Shown here: one piece after another, positions 54,456-63,561 of the stretch | Numbering within the stretch: position 1 is the first letter of the stretch | Layout of the letters: each line of letters begins with the position of its first letter | NCBI RefSeq assembly: GCF_022414575.1 | Contig: NZ_JADWYQ010000002.1 | Span: forward strand, 1-64,000 | DNA from: Streptomyces sp. MUM 178J | GTDB taxonomy: Bacteria > Actinomycetota > Actinomycetes > Streptomycetales > Streptomycetaceae | Length of the DNA stretch: 64,000 bases | Reading direction: 5' to 3' | Translations under genes and position numbers: made by a program | The notes under the pieces: model-generated | Told to the model about the DNA's origin: nothing | The model's input: only the letters and a program-made list of their open reading frames with translations | Databases searched by the model: none

Positions 54456-54824
54456 ATGAACGACCGCGTCGATCCTTCTGCCTCGCCCCCGCCGCCTTCC
54501 GTGCACGCGCTTCCGGACGGGGAGGCGGAGCTTCGGCTGGTGGTCCGGCTGGGGTGGGAGGATGTGGCCGCCCTCGGACAGGAGGCGGGACGGCTTGCGG
54601 CGCGCATGCAGCGCGCCGTGACCCTGGACGAGGCCGCCGCGCACCGCCTGCGCACCCGGCCGGTCTCACGCCCCCAGGCTGTCACCGAACGCACCCCGCC
54701 CGCGACGGCGTCCCCGGTGTCCCCGCTGACCGCACGCTCCCCCGGGGAGCATGCGCGCCAGGCCATCGACAAGATCAACGGTTCGGCGGTCGGCGGCCAC
54801 GGGGGCGCCCAGACATCGGCGTGA
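54456..54824 (+). CDS. Hypothetical protein
   Basis: The 122-residue protein has one ordered stretch (HALPDGEAELRLVVRLGWED and GRLAARMQRAVTLDEAAAHR) and Pro/Ser/Thr-rich ends, suggesting partial disorder. A GAGGAG-like site lies upstream (GTGAGGAGCAGTCC). No family is recognised. Confidence 0.55.
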   Translation: MNDRVDPSASPPPPSVHALPDGEAELRLVVRLGWEDVAALGQEAGRLAARMQRAVTLDEAAAHRLRTRPVSRPQAVTERTPPATASPVSPLTARSPGEHARQAIDKINGSAVGGHGGAQTSA

Positions 54825-54872
54825 CGAGGGCCGCCGGGCAGGCCGCCGGGCGTGCCCGGGCGGCGGAGGGGC

Positions 54873-55118
54873 TCAGGTGAGGTCGAACTCCCCTTCGCGG
54901 GCGTTCATGACGAAGGCGCGCCACTCGTCCGGGGCGAAGATCAGCGACGGGCTGCCCGGCCGAGTGGCGTTGCGCATCGCGATGAACCCCTCGACGAAGG
55001 CGATCTGGACGTCTCCCGCCCCCTGACTGCCGGACTGCCAGTCGGCGTTGCTGAGGTCGAGCTCCGGCTTGTCCCAGCCGGACGGCGTCTGCGCGGTGGT
55101 CGTCATGGTCTCGCCCAC
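54873..55118 (-). CDS. DUF397 protein
   Basis: The 81-residue protein has the DUF397 pattern: ELDLSNADWQSGS at the start, QIAFVEGFIAMRNATRPGSP in the middle and LIFAPDEWRAFVMNAREGEF at the end. DUF397 genes usually sit beside helix-turn-helix (XRE) regulators with which they act in BldB-type/AbaA-like systems; here no such gene is adjacent. GTG 55118 follows GGGAGGAG. Confidence 0.87.
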   Translation of the reverse strand: MGETMTTTAQTPSGWDKPELDLSNADWQSGSQGAGDVQIAFVEGFIAMRNATRPGSPSLIFAPDEWRAFVMNAREGEFDLT

Positions 55119-55233
55119 GTCCGTAGCTCCTCCCGGTTCGTCGTCCGCCGCTCAGCCTAGCCACCGTCTCCCGCCGAGGACAGGCCGCGAACGGGGCGTG
55201 CGGCCCGCGGGCCGCTCCCTGCCGTACGGGAGG

Positions 55234-56400
55234 TCAGCGGTCAGGCGGCCGGTCGCCGACCAGCCACATGGCGAAGAACTGCGAACCGCCGCCGTAGGCG
55301 TGGCCGAGGGCCCGGCGCGCCCCGTCGACCTGGTGTTCGCCCGCCTGCCCGCGCACCTGGAGAGCCGCCTCCGCGAAGCGGATCATGCCGGACGCGCCGA
55401 TGGGATTGGCCGACAGCACTCCGCCGGAGGGGTTCACGGGCAGGTCTCCGTCGAGTTCGGTGACTCCGGACTCGGTGAGCTTCCAGCCCTCGCCCACTTC
55501 GGCGAAGCCCAGGTTCTCCAGCCACATCGGCTCGTACCAGGAGAAGGGGACGTATATCTCGGCGGCGTCGATCTCTCGGCGCGGCTCGGCGATTCCCGCC
55601 TGCCGGTAGACGTCGGCGGAGCAGTCCCGGCCAGCCTGCGGGGAGACGAAGTCCTTTCCGGCGAACATGGTGGGCTCGCTGCGCATCGCCCCACCGTGGA
55701 CCCAGGCGGGCGGCCTCGGCGAGCGGGCCGCGCCCGCGCGGTCGGCGAGCACCATGGCACAGGCGCCGTCGGAGGAGGGGCAGGTCTCCGAGTAGCGGAT
55801 GGGGTCCCACAGCATCGGCGACGCCATGACCTTCTCCAGGGTGATGTCGTTCTCGTGGAGATGGGCGCAGGGGTTCTTCAGGGCGTTGCGGCGGTCCTTG
55901 TACGCGACGAGGGCGCCGACGGTGTCGGGGGCGCCGCTGCGGCGCATATAGGCGCGGACATGCGGGGCGAAGAAGCCGCCCGCGCCCGCCAGCAGGGGCT
56001 GCTGGAAGGGGACGGGCAGCGACAGGCCCCACATCGCGTTGGACTCCGACTGTTTCTCGAAGGCGAGGGTGAGGACGGTGCGGTGGACGCGGGCGGCGAC
56101 GAGGTTCGCGGCGACCAGAGCGGTGGAGCCGCCGACGGAGCCGGCGGTGTGCACGCGCAGGATGGGCTTGCCGACCGCGCCGAGGGCGTCGGCGAGGTAC
56201 AGCTCGGGCATCATCAGGCCCTCGAAGAAGTCCGGGGCCTTGCCGATGACGACGGCGTCGATGTCCGTCCAGGTCAGCTCGGCGTCCTCCAGTGCGCGGG
56301 CGGCGGCCTCGCGGACGAGGCCGGCGATCGAGACGTCCCGGCGAGCGGCGACGTGTCTGGTCTGGCCGACGCCGACGACGGCCACGGGCTCTCTACTCAC
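55234..56400 (-). CDS. Thiolase-like lipid-transfer protein (Ltp3-like)
   Basis: The 388-residue thiolase-fold protein opens PVAVVGVGQTRHVAARRDVS and ends VNPSGGVLSANPIGASGMIR and GHAYGGGSQFFAM. At the usual nucleophile position the sequence runs HTAGSVGGS with no Cys, as in the SCP-x/Ltp group of aldolase-like enzymes, which pair with DUF35 proteins. Length and gene order match Ltp3 (Rv3523) of the mycobacterial cholesterol regulon. It is the last gene of the operon; GTG start overlaps the previous stop by 8 bases. Confidence 0.83.
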   Translation of the reverse strand: MSREPVAVVGVGQTRHVAARRDVSIAGLVREAAARALEDAELTWTDIDAVVIGKAPDFFEGLMMPELYLADALGAVGKPILRVHTAGSVGGSTALVAANLVAARVHRTVLTLAFEKQSESNAMWGLSLPVPFQQPLLAGAGGFFAPHVRAYMRRSGAPDTVGALVAYKDRRNALKNPCAHLHENDITLEKVMASPMLWDPIRYSETCPSSDGACAMVLADRAGAARSPRPPAWVHGGAMRSEPTMFAGKDFVSPQAGRDCSADVYRQAGIAEPRREIDAAEIYVPFSWYEPMWLENLGFAEVGEGWKLTESGVTELDGDLPVNPSGGVLSANPIGASGMIRFAEAALQVRGQAGEHQVDGARRALGHAYGGGSQFFAMWLVGDRPPDR

Positions 56401-57475
56401 CGGGGTCTCCTTCGGGGTCTCCCTCTAGGACGGCGACCAGGTTCTGCTGGAGGCAGGGGCCGGAGGTGGCATGGGCGAGGGCGCGGTCGGACGCGCCGCG
56501 GCCGATGCGGGCGGCGGCCTCGCCGAGGCGGATCAGCCCGGCGGCCATCATCGGGTTGGCGGCGAGCGCGCCCCCGGAGGGGTTGACGGCGACGCGGTCG
56601 TCGAGCCCGAGGGCGGTGCGCAGCACGATCTCCTGGGAGGTGAAGGGGGCGTGCAGTTCTGCGGTGTCGACGGGCCGGTCGAAGGCTCCGGCACGCTCCG
56701 CGGCCTGGCGGGTGGAGGGCGAGTCGGTGAGATCGCGTACGCCGGGGCTGTGCGCCTCGGTGCGGTGGTCCATGCCGCGTATCCAGGCGGGCCGCGGGCA
56801 GAGCCGGCGAGCGCGGTCCCCGGCGGCCAGCACGACGGCCGCCGCGCCGTCGCCGATGGGCGGGCAGTCGGCGGTGCGCAGCGGAGCCACGACATAGCCG
56901 CCGTCCAGGGTGGGGGCGGTGAGCTGGGCGCGGGGGTTGTCGGCGGCGGCGGTGCGGCTGCGCGCGGCGACGGCGGCGAGCGCGGCTTCGTCGGCGCGGC
57001 CCGCGTCGATGAGCGTCTGCGCCTGGAGGGCGGCGAGCGCGACCGAGTCGGGCCACAGCGGGGCCAGATAGTACGGGTCGAGCTGCCGGGTGAGCACCTT
57101 GCGCAGGGCGCCGGGCGACGACTTGCCGTAGGCGTAGACGAGGGCGGTGTCCGCCTCGCCCGTCAGGAGTCTCACCCATGCCTCGTACAGGGCCCAGGCG
57201 CCGTCCATTTCGACGTGGGACTCGGAGATGGGCGGCCAGGCGCCCACGCCGTCGAGGGCCATGGTGAAGGAGAAGGCGCGGCCCGCGAGGTAGTCGCTGG
57301 AGCCGGAGCAGGTGAATCCGATGTCCCCGGTCTTCAGTCCGGTCCGGCGCAGCACCTCGTGCAGCACGGGCATCAGCATCTCGACTTCGGAGAGTTCGTC
57401 GGTGCGGCGGCGGCAGCGGGTCTGGGCGAAGGCGACGATCGCCACGTCCCGCCGCGGCGGGGCCTGCGGAGTCAC
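56393..57475 (-). CDS. Thiolase-like lipid-transfer protein (Ltp4-like)
   Basis: The 360-residue protein (VAIVAFAQTRCRRRTDELSE; GFTCSGSSDYLAGRAFSFTM; VNPSGGALAANPMMAAGLIR) is the second thiolase-fold partner. The nucleophile Cys region reads SHVEMDGAWALYEA with no Cys, as in Ltp4 (Rv3522). GTGA overlaps join it to the DUF35 gene above and the Ltp3-like gene below, so the three products probably form one complex, acting as hydratase/aldolase in side-chain cleavage of a steroid-like substrate (inference by analogy). Confidence 0.83.
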   Translation of the reverse strand: MTPQAPPRRDVAIVAFAQTRCRRRTDELSEVEMLMPVLHEVLRRTGLKTGDIGFTCSGSSDYLAGRAFSFTMALDGVGAWPPISESHVEMDGAWALYEAWVRLLTGEADTALVYAYGKSSPGALRKVLTRQLDPYYLAPLWPDSVALAALQAQTLIDAGRADEAALAAVAARSRTAAADNPRAQLTAPTLDGGYVVAPLRTADCPPIGDGAAAVVLAAGDRARRLCPRPAWIRGMDHRTEAHSPGVRDLTDSPSTRQAAERAGAFDRPVDTAELHAPFTSQEIVLRTALGLDDRVAVNPSGGALAANPMMAAGLIRLGEAAARIGRGASDRALAHATSGPCLQQNLVAVLEGDPEGDPGE

Positions 57476-58437
57476 AGGAGCTCCTTGTAGGTGTCGTAGT
57501 CGGCGTCCGGCTCGCCCGTGGGGCGGTAGTGATCGGGGTAGCGGCCGTCGTCGGTCCACACCGGTTCCACGCGCAGGCCCATGCGCACCCGGTCGTACGG
57601 AATGCCGCCGATCCGGCCGTGGAGGGCGAGGTCCGCGCCGTCCAGGGCGATGTGGGCGTATACGTACGGCACTTCTATCGCGGCGTTCTTGGCCTTGATG
57701 TTGACGATGCAGAAGGTGGTGACCGTGCCGCGGGGGCCGACCTCGACCTGTTCGGCGGTGGCGACCCCGCAGGTGGGGCAGGCGCCGCGGGGCGGGACGT
57801 ACACCTTCCGGCAGGAGGGGCAGCGTTCGCCGACCGTGCGCCGCTCGGCGAGGGCGTGCAGGTAGGCGCTCTGGGCCCGGCCGGGCGCGTACGTGTACTC
57901 CAGTCGGGCGGGGGCGACGAAACCGGTGACCGGGTCGTCGAACCGCCCGCTGTGCGGGCGGGGCCAGTCCTCCCCCGGCGCGTCCCGGCAGGGTTCGAAA
58001 CAGGCGATGTCGGTGATCGCGCCGCTGCGCCGCCCGGCCCAGCGGATGCGGACGCGCATCCCGGTGCGGACGGCGTCGGGGCCGGGGGCGTCGAGTGCGT
58101 GCAGCAGGGCGCTGTCGGCGCCGTCGAGCCGTACGAGCACCCAGGCGAAGGGGGTGGGCAGCGGCTGGCCGCTGGTGGGCGCAGGGTTCCAGGCCCAGGT
58201 GGTGACCGTGCCGGCGGGCGCGACGCGGACGAGGTCGCGGAGTTCGCCGGCGGTCTCGGGGTCGTACTCCACGGGCGGCACGAGCACCGTCCCGGCGTCG
58301 GTCCGCACGCCGAGTACGGTGCGCTCGCGCAGCCCGGTCAGAAACGCGGACTGCACGGGCCCGAGGGACCGGGTGAAGGGGAACTCCACGACCAGCGGGG
58401 CGCTGAGCGGGGCGCCCGGCGCGGGGGTGGCGGTCAT
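57472..58437 (-). CDS. Double DUF35 (OB-fold, zinc-ribbon) protein (Rv3521-like)
   Basis: The 321-residue protein has two DUF35/OB domains. The first (about 15-150) lacks zinc ligands. The second (about 185-310) has a zinc ribbon CPSCRK ... CPTCG (C206, C209, C220, C223) before its OB fold. DUF35 proteins accompany Ltp thiolase-like aldolases as acyl-CoA-binding partners. The ATG follows GGAG, and the gene ends in a GTGA overlap with the Ltp4-like gene. A 680-base repetitive stretch separates it from the enoyl-CoA hydratase gene upstream. Confidence 0.85.
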   Translation of the reverse strand: MTATPAPGAPLSAPLVVEFPFTRSLGPVQSAFLTGLRERTVLGVRTDAGTVLVPPVEYDPETAGELRDLVRVAPAGTVTTWAWNPAPTSGQPLPTPFAWVLVRLDGADSALLHALDAPGPDAVRTGMRVRIRWAGRRSGAITDIACFEPCRDAPGEDWPRPHSGRFDDPVTGFVAPARLEYTYAPGRAQSAYLHALAERRTVGERCPSCRKVYVPPRGACPTCGVATAEQVEVGPRGTVTTFCIVNIKAKNAAIEVPYVYAHIALDGADLALHGRIGGIPYDRVRMGLRVEPVWTDDGRYPDHYRPTGEPDADYDTYKELL

Positions 58438-58639
58438 CTGCGGCGCGCTCCATTCTCCGCCGGGGGGCGGCGGTCTGTGCTCCGGTGTCCGCCGGAGGGG
58501 TGGTGGGGCCGCTTCCGGCCCCGGTCGGACGGCTCGCCCCGGACGAGCGGGCGAAGACGTGCCTGCGGCCTCCGCGGGGTGGTGCCTCCTGCCCGGGGGC
58601 GAGAAGCCGAGGGGGCGCGCATGCGGCAGGGGTCCGGTG

Positions 58640-59118
58640 GTAGCCCGCAGGCCCGGGGTGTCCCGGAGGCCCGAGACTCGCGGGGTCCCTTGGCCCGGGG
58701 ACGGGGACCCCGGGGACCGGGGGCCCAAGGGCGTCCCCGGGGGTCCGGGGGCCCGTGGGGGCCCAGAGGCCCGGAGGCCCGAGGGTGTTCCCGGGGGTCC
58801 GGGGGCCCGAGGCTCCCGCCAGCCTGTGAGCCTGTGGGCCCCCGGTCCCCGGGGCCCCCGGGCCTGTCCCAGAGGCCTGAGGCTCCGGAGGCCCATGAGG
58901 CCCGGGGTGTCCCGGAGGCCCGAGACTCGCGGGGTCCCGTGGCCCGGGGACGGGGGCCCCGGGCCCGTGGGGGCCCAGAGGCCCAGAGGCCCGGAGGTCC
59001 GAGGGTGTTCCCGGGGGTCCGGGGGCTCCCGCAAGCCCCGGGGCCGGGGTTCTGCGGGCCCGGGGGTGCCCCGGGGGTCCGGGGGAGGTCCCGGGGGTCC
59101 GGGGGAGGTCCCGGGGGT
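58640..59118. repeat. Low-complexity G-rich repeat tract within the lipid operon
   Basis: This stretch consists of imperfect direct repeats. A block of about 60 bases starting GCCCGGGGTGTCCCGGAGGC occurs at about 58661 and 58909, nearly identical. A second block with GGGTGTTCCCGGGGGTCCGG occurs at about 58784 and 59001. The end holds a 20-base tandem GAGGTCCCGGGGGTCCGGGG (about 59082-59118). G-runs on the plus strand could fold as quadruplexes. The remaining 58438-58640 shows nothing. Confidence 0.85.
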
Positions 59119-59119
59119 G

Positions 59120-59929
59120 TCATCGGCGGCGGTAGACCGGGGGCCGCTTCTCGGCGAAGGCGCGTGCGCCCTCCCTCGCGTCCTCCGTGTCGAAGACCGG
59201 CCAGCCGCGCTCGAGTTCCGCCGCGAGGCCGTCGGCCTCGGTCATGTCGGCGGTCTCGTAGACGGACGCCTTGACCGCTTCGACGGCCAGCGGGCCGCAG
59301 GCGTTGATCCGTTCGGCGATCTCCAGCGCCGTGGCGAGGGCCTCGCCGTCGGGCACGACACGGCCGATGAGACCGATGCGCTCCGCTTCCTCGGCGCTGT
59401 AGCGTCGGCCGGTGAGGAGCATCTCCAGGGCGTGGGTGCGGGGGATCTGGCGCTGGAGGCGGACGGTGGAGCCGCCGATGGGAAAGAGGCCGCGCGCCAC
59501 CTCGAACAGCCCGAACGTGGCGCCGCGTCCCGCCACGCGGATGTCGGCGCCCTGGAGGATCTCCGTGCCGCCCGCGACGCACGGGCCCTCGACCGCGGCG
59601 ATGACGGGTTTGCGGGGGCGGTGGCCGCGGAGCATGGCCTTCCAGTGGAGTTCGGGGTCGGCCTTGAGCCGTTTCCGGTGCCCCTCCCCCGCCATGCCCT
59701 GGCCGGCGAGGGCCTTGAGGTCCATGCCGGCGCAGAACGCTCCGCCCGCGCCGGTCAGCACGATGGAGCGGATGCGGTCGTCCTCGTCCGCCGCGAGCCA
59801 GCCGTCGTAGAGGCCGACGAGCATGGCGATCGAGAGTGCGTTCTTGGCCTCGGGCCTGTTCAGGGTGAGCACCAGCGTCGCGCCTTCGCGCCGCACGGCC
59901 AGGTGTTCCGTACCGCCGCCTTCTCGCAT
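59120..59929 (-). CDS. Enoyl-CoA hydratase/isomerase (EchA19-like)
   Basis: The 269-residue crotonase-fold protein has LNRPEAKNALSIAMLVGLYD, the oxyanion-hole blocks GAGGAFCAGMDLKAL and EGPCVAGGTEILQGAD, and a C-terminal helix (AFAEKRPPVYRRR). Catalytic Glu positions look conserved for a hydratase. The ATG at 59929 follows GGGAGG. Size and placement opposite a FadD19-like ligase parallel EchA19 (Rv3516) in cholesterol side-chain oxidation. It is divergent from the ligase across an operator-bearing gap. Confidence 0.87.
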   Translation of the reverse strand: MREGGGTEHLAVRREGATLVLTLNRPEAKNALSIAMLVGLYDGWLAADEDDRIRSIVLTGAGGAFCAGMDLKALAGQGMAGEGHRKRLKADPELHWKAMLRGHRPRKPVIAAVEGPCVAGGTEILQGADIRVAGRGATFGLFEVARGLFPIGGSTVRLQRQIPRTHALEMLLTGRRYSAEEAERIGLIGRVVPDGEALATALEIAERINACGPLAVEAVKASVYETADMTEADGLAAELERGWPVFDTEDAREGARAFAEKRPPVYRRR

Positions 59930-59996
59930 GCCTGCCGCCTCCCGTGTCAGGAACGAGAACAGGTTGCAGGAGGCGCAGAGCCAGTTCAAGGGTTTT

Positions 59997-60013
59997 CTGA
60001 CATGCAGTCAGAT
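59997..60013. promoter_or_regulatory. Palindromic operator between the hydratase and acyl-CoA ligase genes
   Basis: TCTGAC-N5-GTCAGA is a perfect inverted repeat in the middle of the 170-base divergent gap. It suits a TetR-type repressor acting on both promoters. A weaker AACAGGTT at 59959-59966 has the AAC-N2-GTT core of KstR boxes but only one outer arm matches. Confidence 0.6.
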
Positions 60014-60099
60014 TTCTGCTGCGCCGAGTCTTCCCAGTCGTGGGGAGCTCTGCTCTGATGACGCCGAGTCGATGGCGTCGTCTTCGGTCAGGAGGAGCG

Positions 60100-61770
60100 G
60101 TGGAGTACAACCTTGCCGACCTGTTCGAGTCGGTCGTGGACGTGGTTCCGGACCGCGAGGCGCTCGTCTTCATCGACATTCCGGGTACGGGCGCGGAGCG
60201 CCGGCTGAGCTACGCGGAGCTGGACGCGGCCGCCAACCGGATCGCCCACCACCTCCTCGGCGCGGGCGTCTCCCCGGGCGAGCATCTGGGGCTGCATCTG
60301 TACAACGGCGTCGAGTATCTGCAGACGGTGCTCGGCTGCCTCAAGGCGCGGATCGTGCCGGTGAACGTCAACTACCGGTACGTGGAGGAGGAACTCGTCT
60401 ATCTGTACCGGGACGCCGACCTCGCGGCGCTGGTCTTCGACGCGGAGTTCACCGGACGGGTCGCCGCGGCGCTGCCGCGGTGCGGAAGGCTGCGCCATCT
60501 GGTGCGGGCGGGGAACGCGCCCTCGGATGCGCCGGACCTGCCCGCCGTGGCCTTCGCGGACGCCGAGGCCGGCGGATCCCCGCTGCGGGGCTTCGCGCCG
60601 CGCTCCGCCGACGACCAGTTCATCATCTACACCGGGGGCACGACGGGCATGCCCAAGGGGGTGATGTGGCGTCAGGAGGATCTGTTCTTCTCCGGCCTGG
60701 GCGGGGGCGCACCCACGGGCGAGCCGGTCACCCGGCCCGAGGAGCTGGCGGAGCGGGTCGCGGCGGGGGGCGACGGGATCACCTTCTTCCCCGTTCCTCC
60801 ACTGATGCACGGCACCTCCACGCTGACCGCGTTCATCGCCTTCGACTTCGGCCAGCGGGTGGTGCTGCACCGCAAGTTCGTCCCGGAGGAAGTGCTCCGC
60901 ACGATCGAGAAGGAGCGGGTCACCAGCGTGTCCCTGGTGGGGGACGCGATGCTGCGCCCGCTGGTCGACGCGCTGTCGGGCCCGTCTCGGGGTACGGATC
61001 TCTCCGCGCTGTTCAGCGTCTCGAGCTCCGGGGCGGTCATGTCCGAGACGGTGCGGGCGCAGTTCGCCGAACTGGCCCCTGGCACGATGCTGCTCGACAA
61101 CTTCGGCTCGTCGGAGTCCGGCTTCAACGGAACGGCGACGGAGGACTCGGGGCCCGGCAAGGGGTTCCGGCTGCGGGTCAACGACCGCACGACGGTGGTC
61201 GACCCGGTGACGCACGAGCCGGTGAAGCCGGGTGAGCCGGGCCGCATCGCCCAGCGCGGCCATGTGCCGCTGGGGTACTACAACGATCCCGGGAAGACGG
61301 CGGAGACGTTCTTCCGGCGCGGGGGCGAACGCTGGGTGCTGCTCGGCGACATGGCGACCATGGACGAGGACGGCGTCGTCACTGTGCTGGGACGGGGCTC
61401 GCAGTGCATCAACACCGGCGGCGAGAAGGTGTATCCGGAGGAGGTCGAGCAGGCGCTGAAGGCCCATCCGGACGTGTACGACGCGCTGGTGGCGGGCGTC
61501 CCGGACGGGCGGTGGGGCAGTCGGGTGGCGGCGGTGGTGCAGCTGCGCGCCGGGGCGGCGGAACCGGGCCTCGCGGAGCTCCAGGCGCACTGCCGGGGCC
61601 GGCTGGCGGGCTACAAGATCCCCCGCCGGCTGGTGACCGTCCCGGAGATCCGGCGCTCGCCCAGCGGCAAGGCGGACTACCGGTGGGCGCGCGCGGTGGC
61701 CACGGCGGCGGAGGAGGAGCCCGCCGCGGCCCCTCGGTCCGTCACGCCTGAACGAGGCGCTCCCCGTTGA
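60100..61770 (+). CDS. Acyl-CoA synthetase (FadD19-like)
   Basis: The 556-residue enzyme activates a carboxylic acid to its CoA thioester through an acyl-AMP. It begins MEYNLADLFESVVDVVPDRE, typical of the FadD19 group. It has the P-loop YTGGTTGMPKG (178-187 region), GDMATMDEDGVV, NTGGEKVYPEEVE, and the C-terminal catalytic Lys in SPSGKADYRWA. FadD19 acts on C26-type steroid side chains; substrate here is inferred. GTG 60100 follows GGAGGAG. Divergent EchA19-like and downstream Ltp genes support a side-chain catabolic role. Confidence 0.85.
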   Translation: MEYNLADLFESVVDVVPDREALVFIDIPGTGAERRLSYAELDAAANRIAHHLLGAGVSPGEHLGLHLYNGVEYLQTVLGCLKARIVPVNVNYRYVEEELVYLYRDADLAALVFDAEFTGRVAAALPRCGRLRHLVRAGNAPSDAPDLPAVAFADAEAGGSPLRGFAPRSADDQFIIYTGGTTGMPKGVMWRQEDLFFSGLGGGAPTGEPVTRPEELAERVAAGGDGITFFPVPPLMHGTSTLTAFIAFDFGQRVVLHRKFVPEEVLRTIEKERVTSVSLVGDAMLRPLVDALSGPSRGTDLSALFSVSSSGAVMSETVRAQFAELAPGTMLLDNFGSSESGFNGTATEDSGPGKGFRLRVNDRTTVVDPVTHEPVKPGEPGRIAQRGHVPLGYYNDPGKTAETFFRRGGERWVLLGDMATMDEDGVVTVLGRGSQCINTGGEKVYPEEVEQALKAHPDVYDALVAGVPDGRWGSRVAAVVQLRAGAAEPGLAELQAHCRGRLAGYKIPRRLVTVPEIRRSPSGKADYRWARAVATAAEEEPAAAPRSVTPERGAPR

Positions 61771-61975
61771 AGACGCCCAGGGTCTCGCGGTAGAGCTCGA
61801 GGGGGGACGCCGTTGGGGTCGCGGAAGTACATGCTGTCCTCGACCGCCCGGTCGGGGCCCGCGTAGGCGATCCCCGCCTTGTCGAGCGCCCGGCGGGCCG
61901 CGTCGTACTGCGCCGGGCCCACCGACAGGGCCAGGTGCTGGATGTCGCCGACGGTCTCCGCGGCGGGCGTCCCGC
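61742..61975 (-). pseudogene. Frameshifted and truncated VOC (glyoxalase-fold) gene
   Basis: One frame reads GDIQHLALSVGPAQYDAARR ... DSMYFRDPNGV and the continuation PLELYRETLGVFNGERLVQA lies in another frame. Together they make the C-terminal two thirds of a VOC domain. The switch falls at a run of six G (61806-61811, plus strand numbering approximate). The N-terminal beta strand and a start codon are missing. A sequencing error in the G-run is possible for the frameshift but not for the missing 5' end. Confidence 0.65.
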
Positions 61976-62036
61976 ATCTTCGCCGCTCGCGCCTTGACGC
62001 GGCCGGCTTTGGGCTGAATTACTGACCCCGCCGACT

Positions 62037-62054
62037 CGACCGAATGATCGGTCG
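62037..62054. promoter_or_regulatory. Palindromic operator before paaK
   Basis: CGACCGA-ATGA-TCGGTCG is a perfect 7-base inverted repeat 28 bases before the paaK ATG. Spacing and sequence (ACCGA-N4-TCGGT) resemble TetR-type (PaaR-like) operators of phenylacetate genes. No regulator gene is in the window. Confidence 0.6.
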
Positions 62055-62081
62055 CCCGGTTTGAGGCGGGAGGAGCCACGG

Positions 62082-63383
<1,302 letters not shown>

Positions 63384-63561
63384 CACTCCGTCACTTCGCA
63401 GCGGAGGGTGCTTGAGGACGGCGCGTGCCCGGAGCAGGCCCGGCGGATCGATGGGCTGCTGCCGGGCCGCGCCGATGCGCCGGCTCCCGGGGACTCCGCC
63501 CCCGCACCCCCGCTCCATCTATCACGCCCCGGGCTGGAGTTCGGCGGAGCCCCGGGGGCGG

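Noticed and set aside
59959..59966. KstR box (AACAGGTT) in the FadD19/EchA19-like gap
   Set aside because: Only the AAC-N2-GTT core and one outer base match; the nearby TCTGAC palindrome is a far better candidate operator.
58434..60179. Long collagen-like frames (Gly-Pro-Arg rich) through the repeat tract
   Set aside because: All frames are open because the repeat lacks A/T-rich stops; no start with a ribosome site and no conserved domain. Treated as non-coding repeat.
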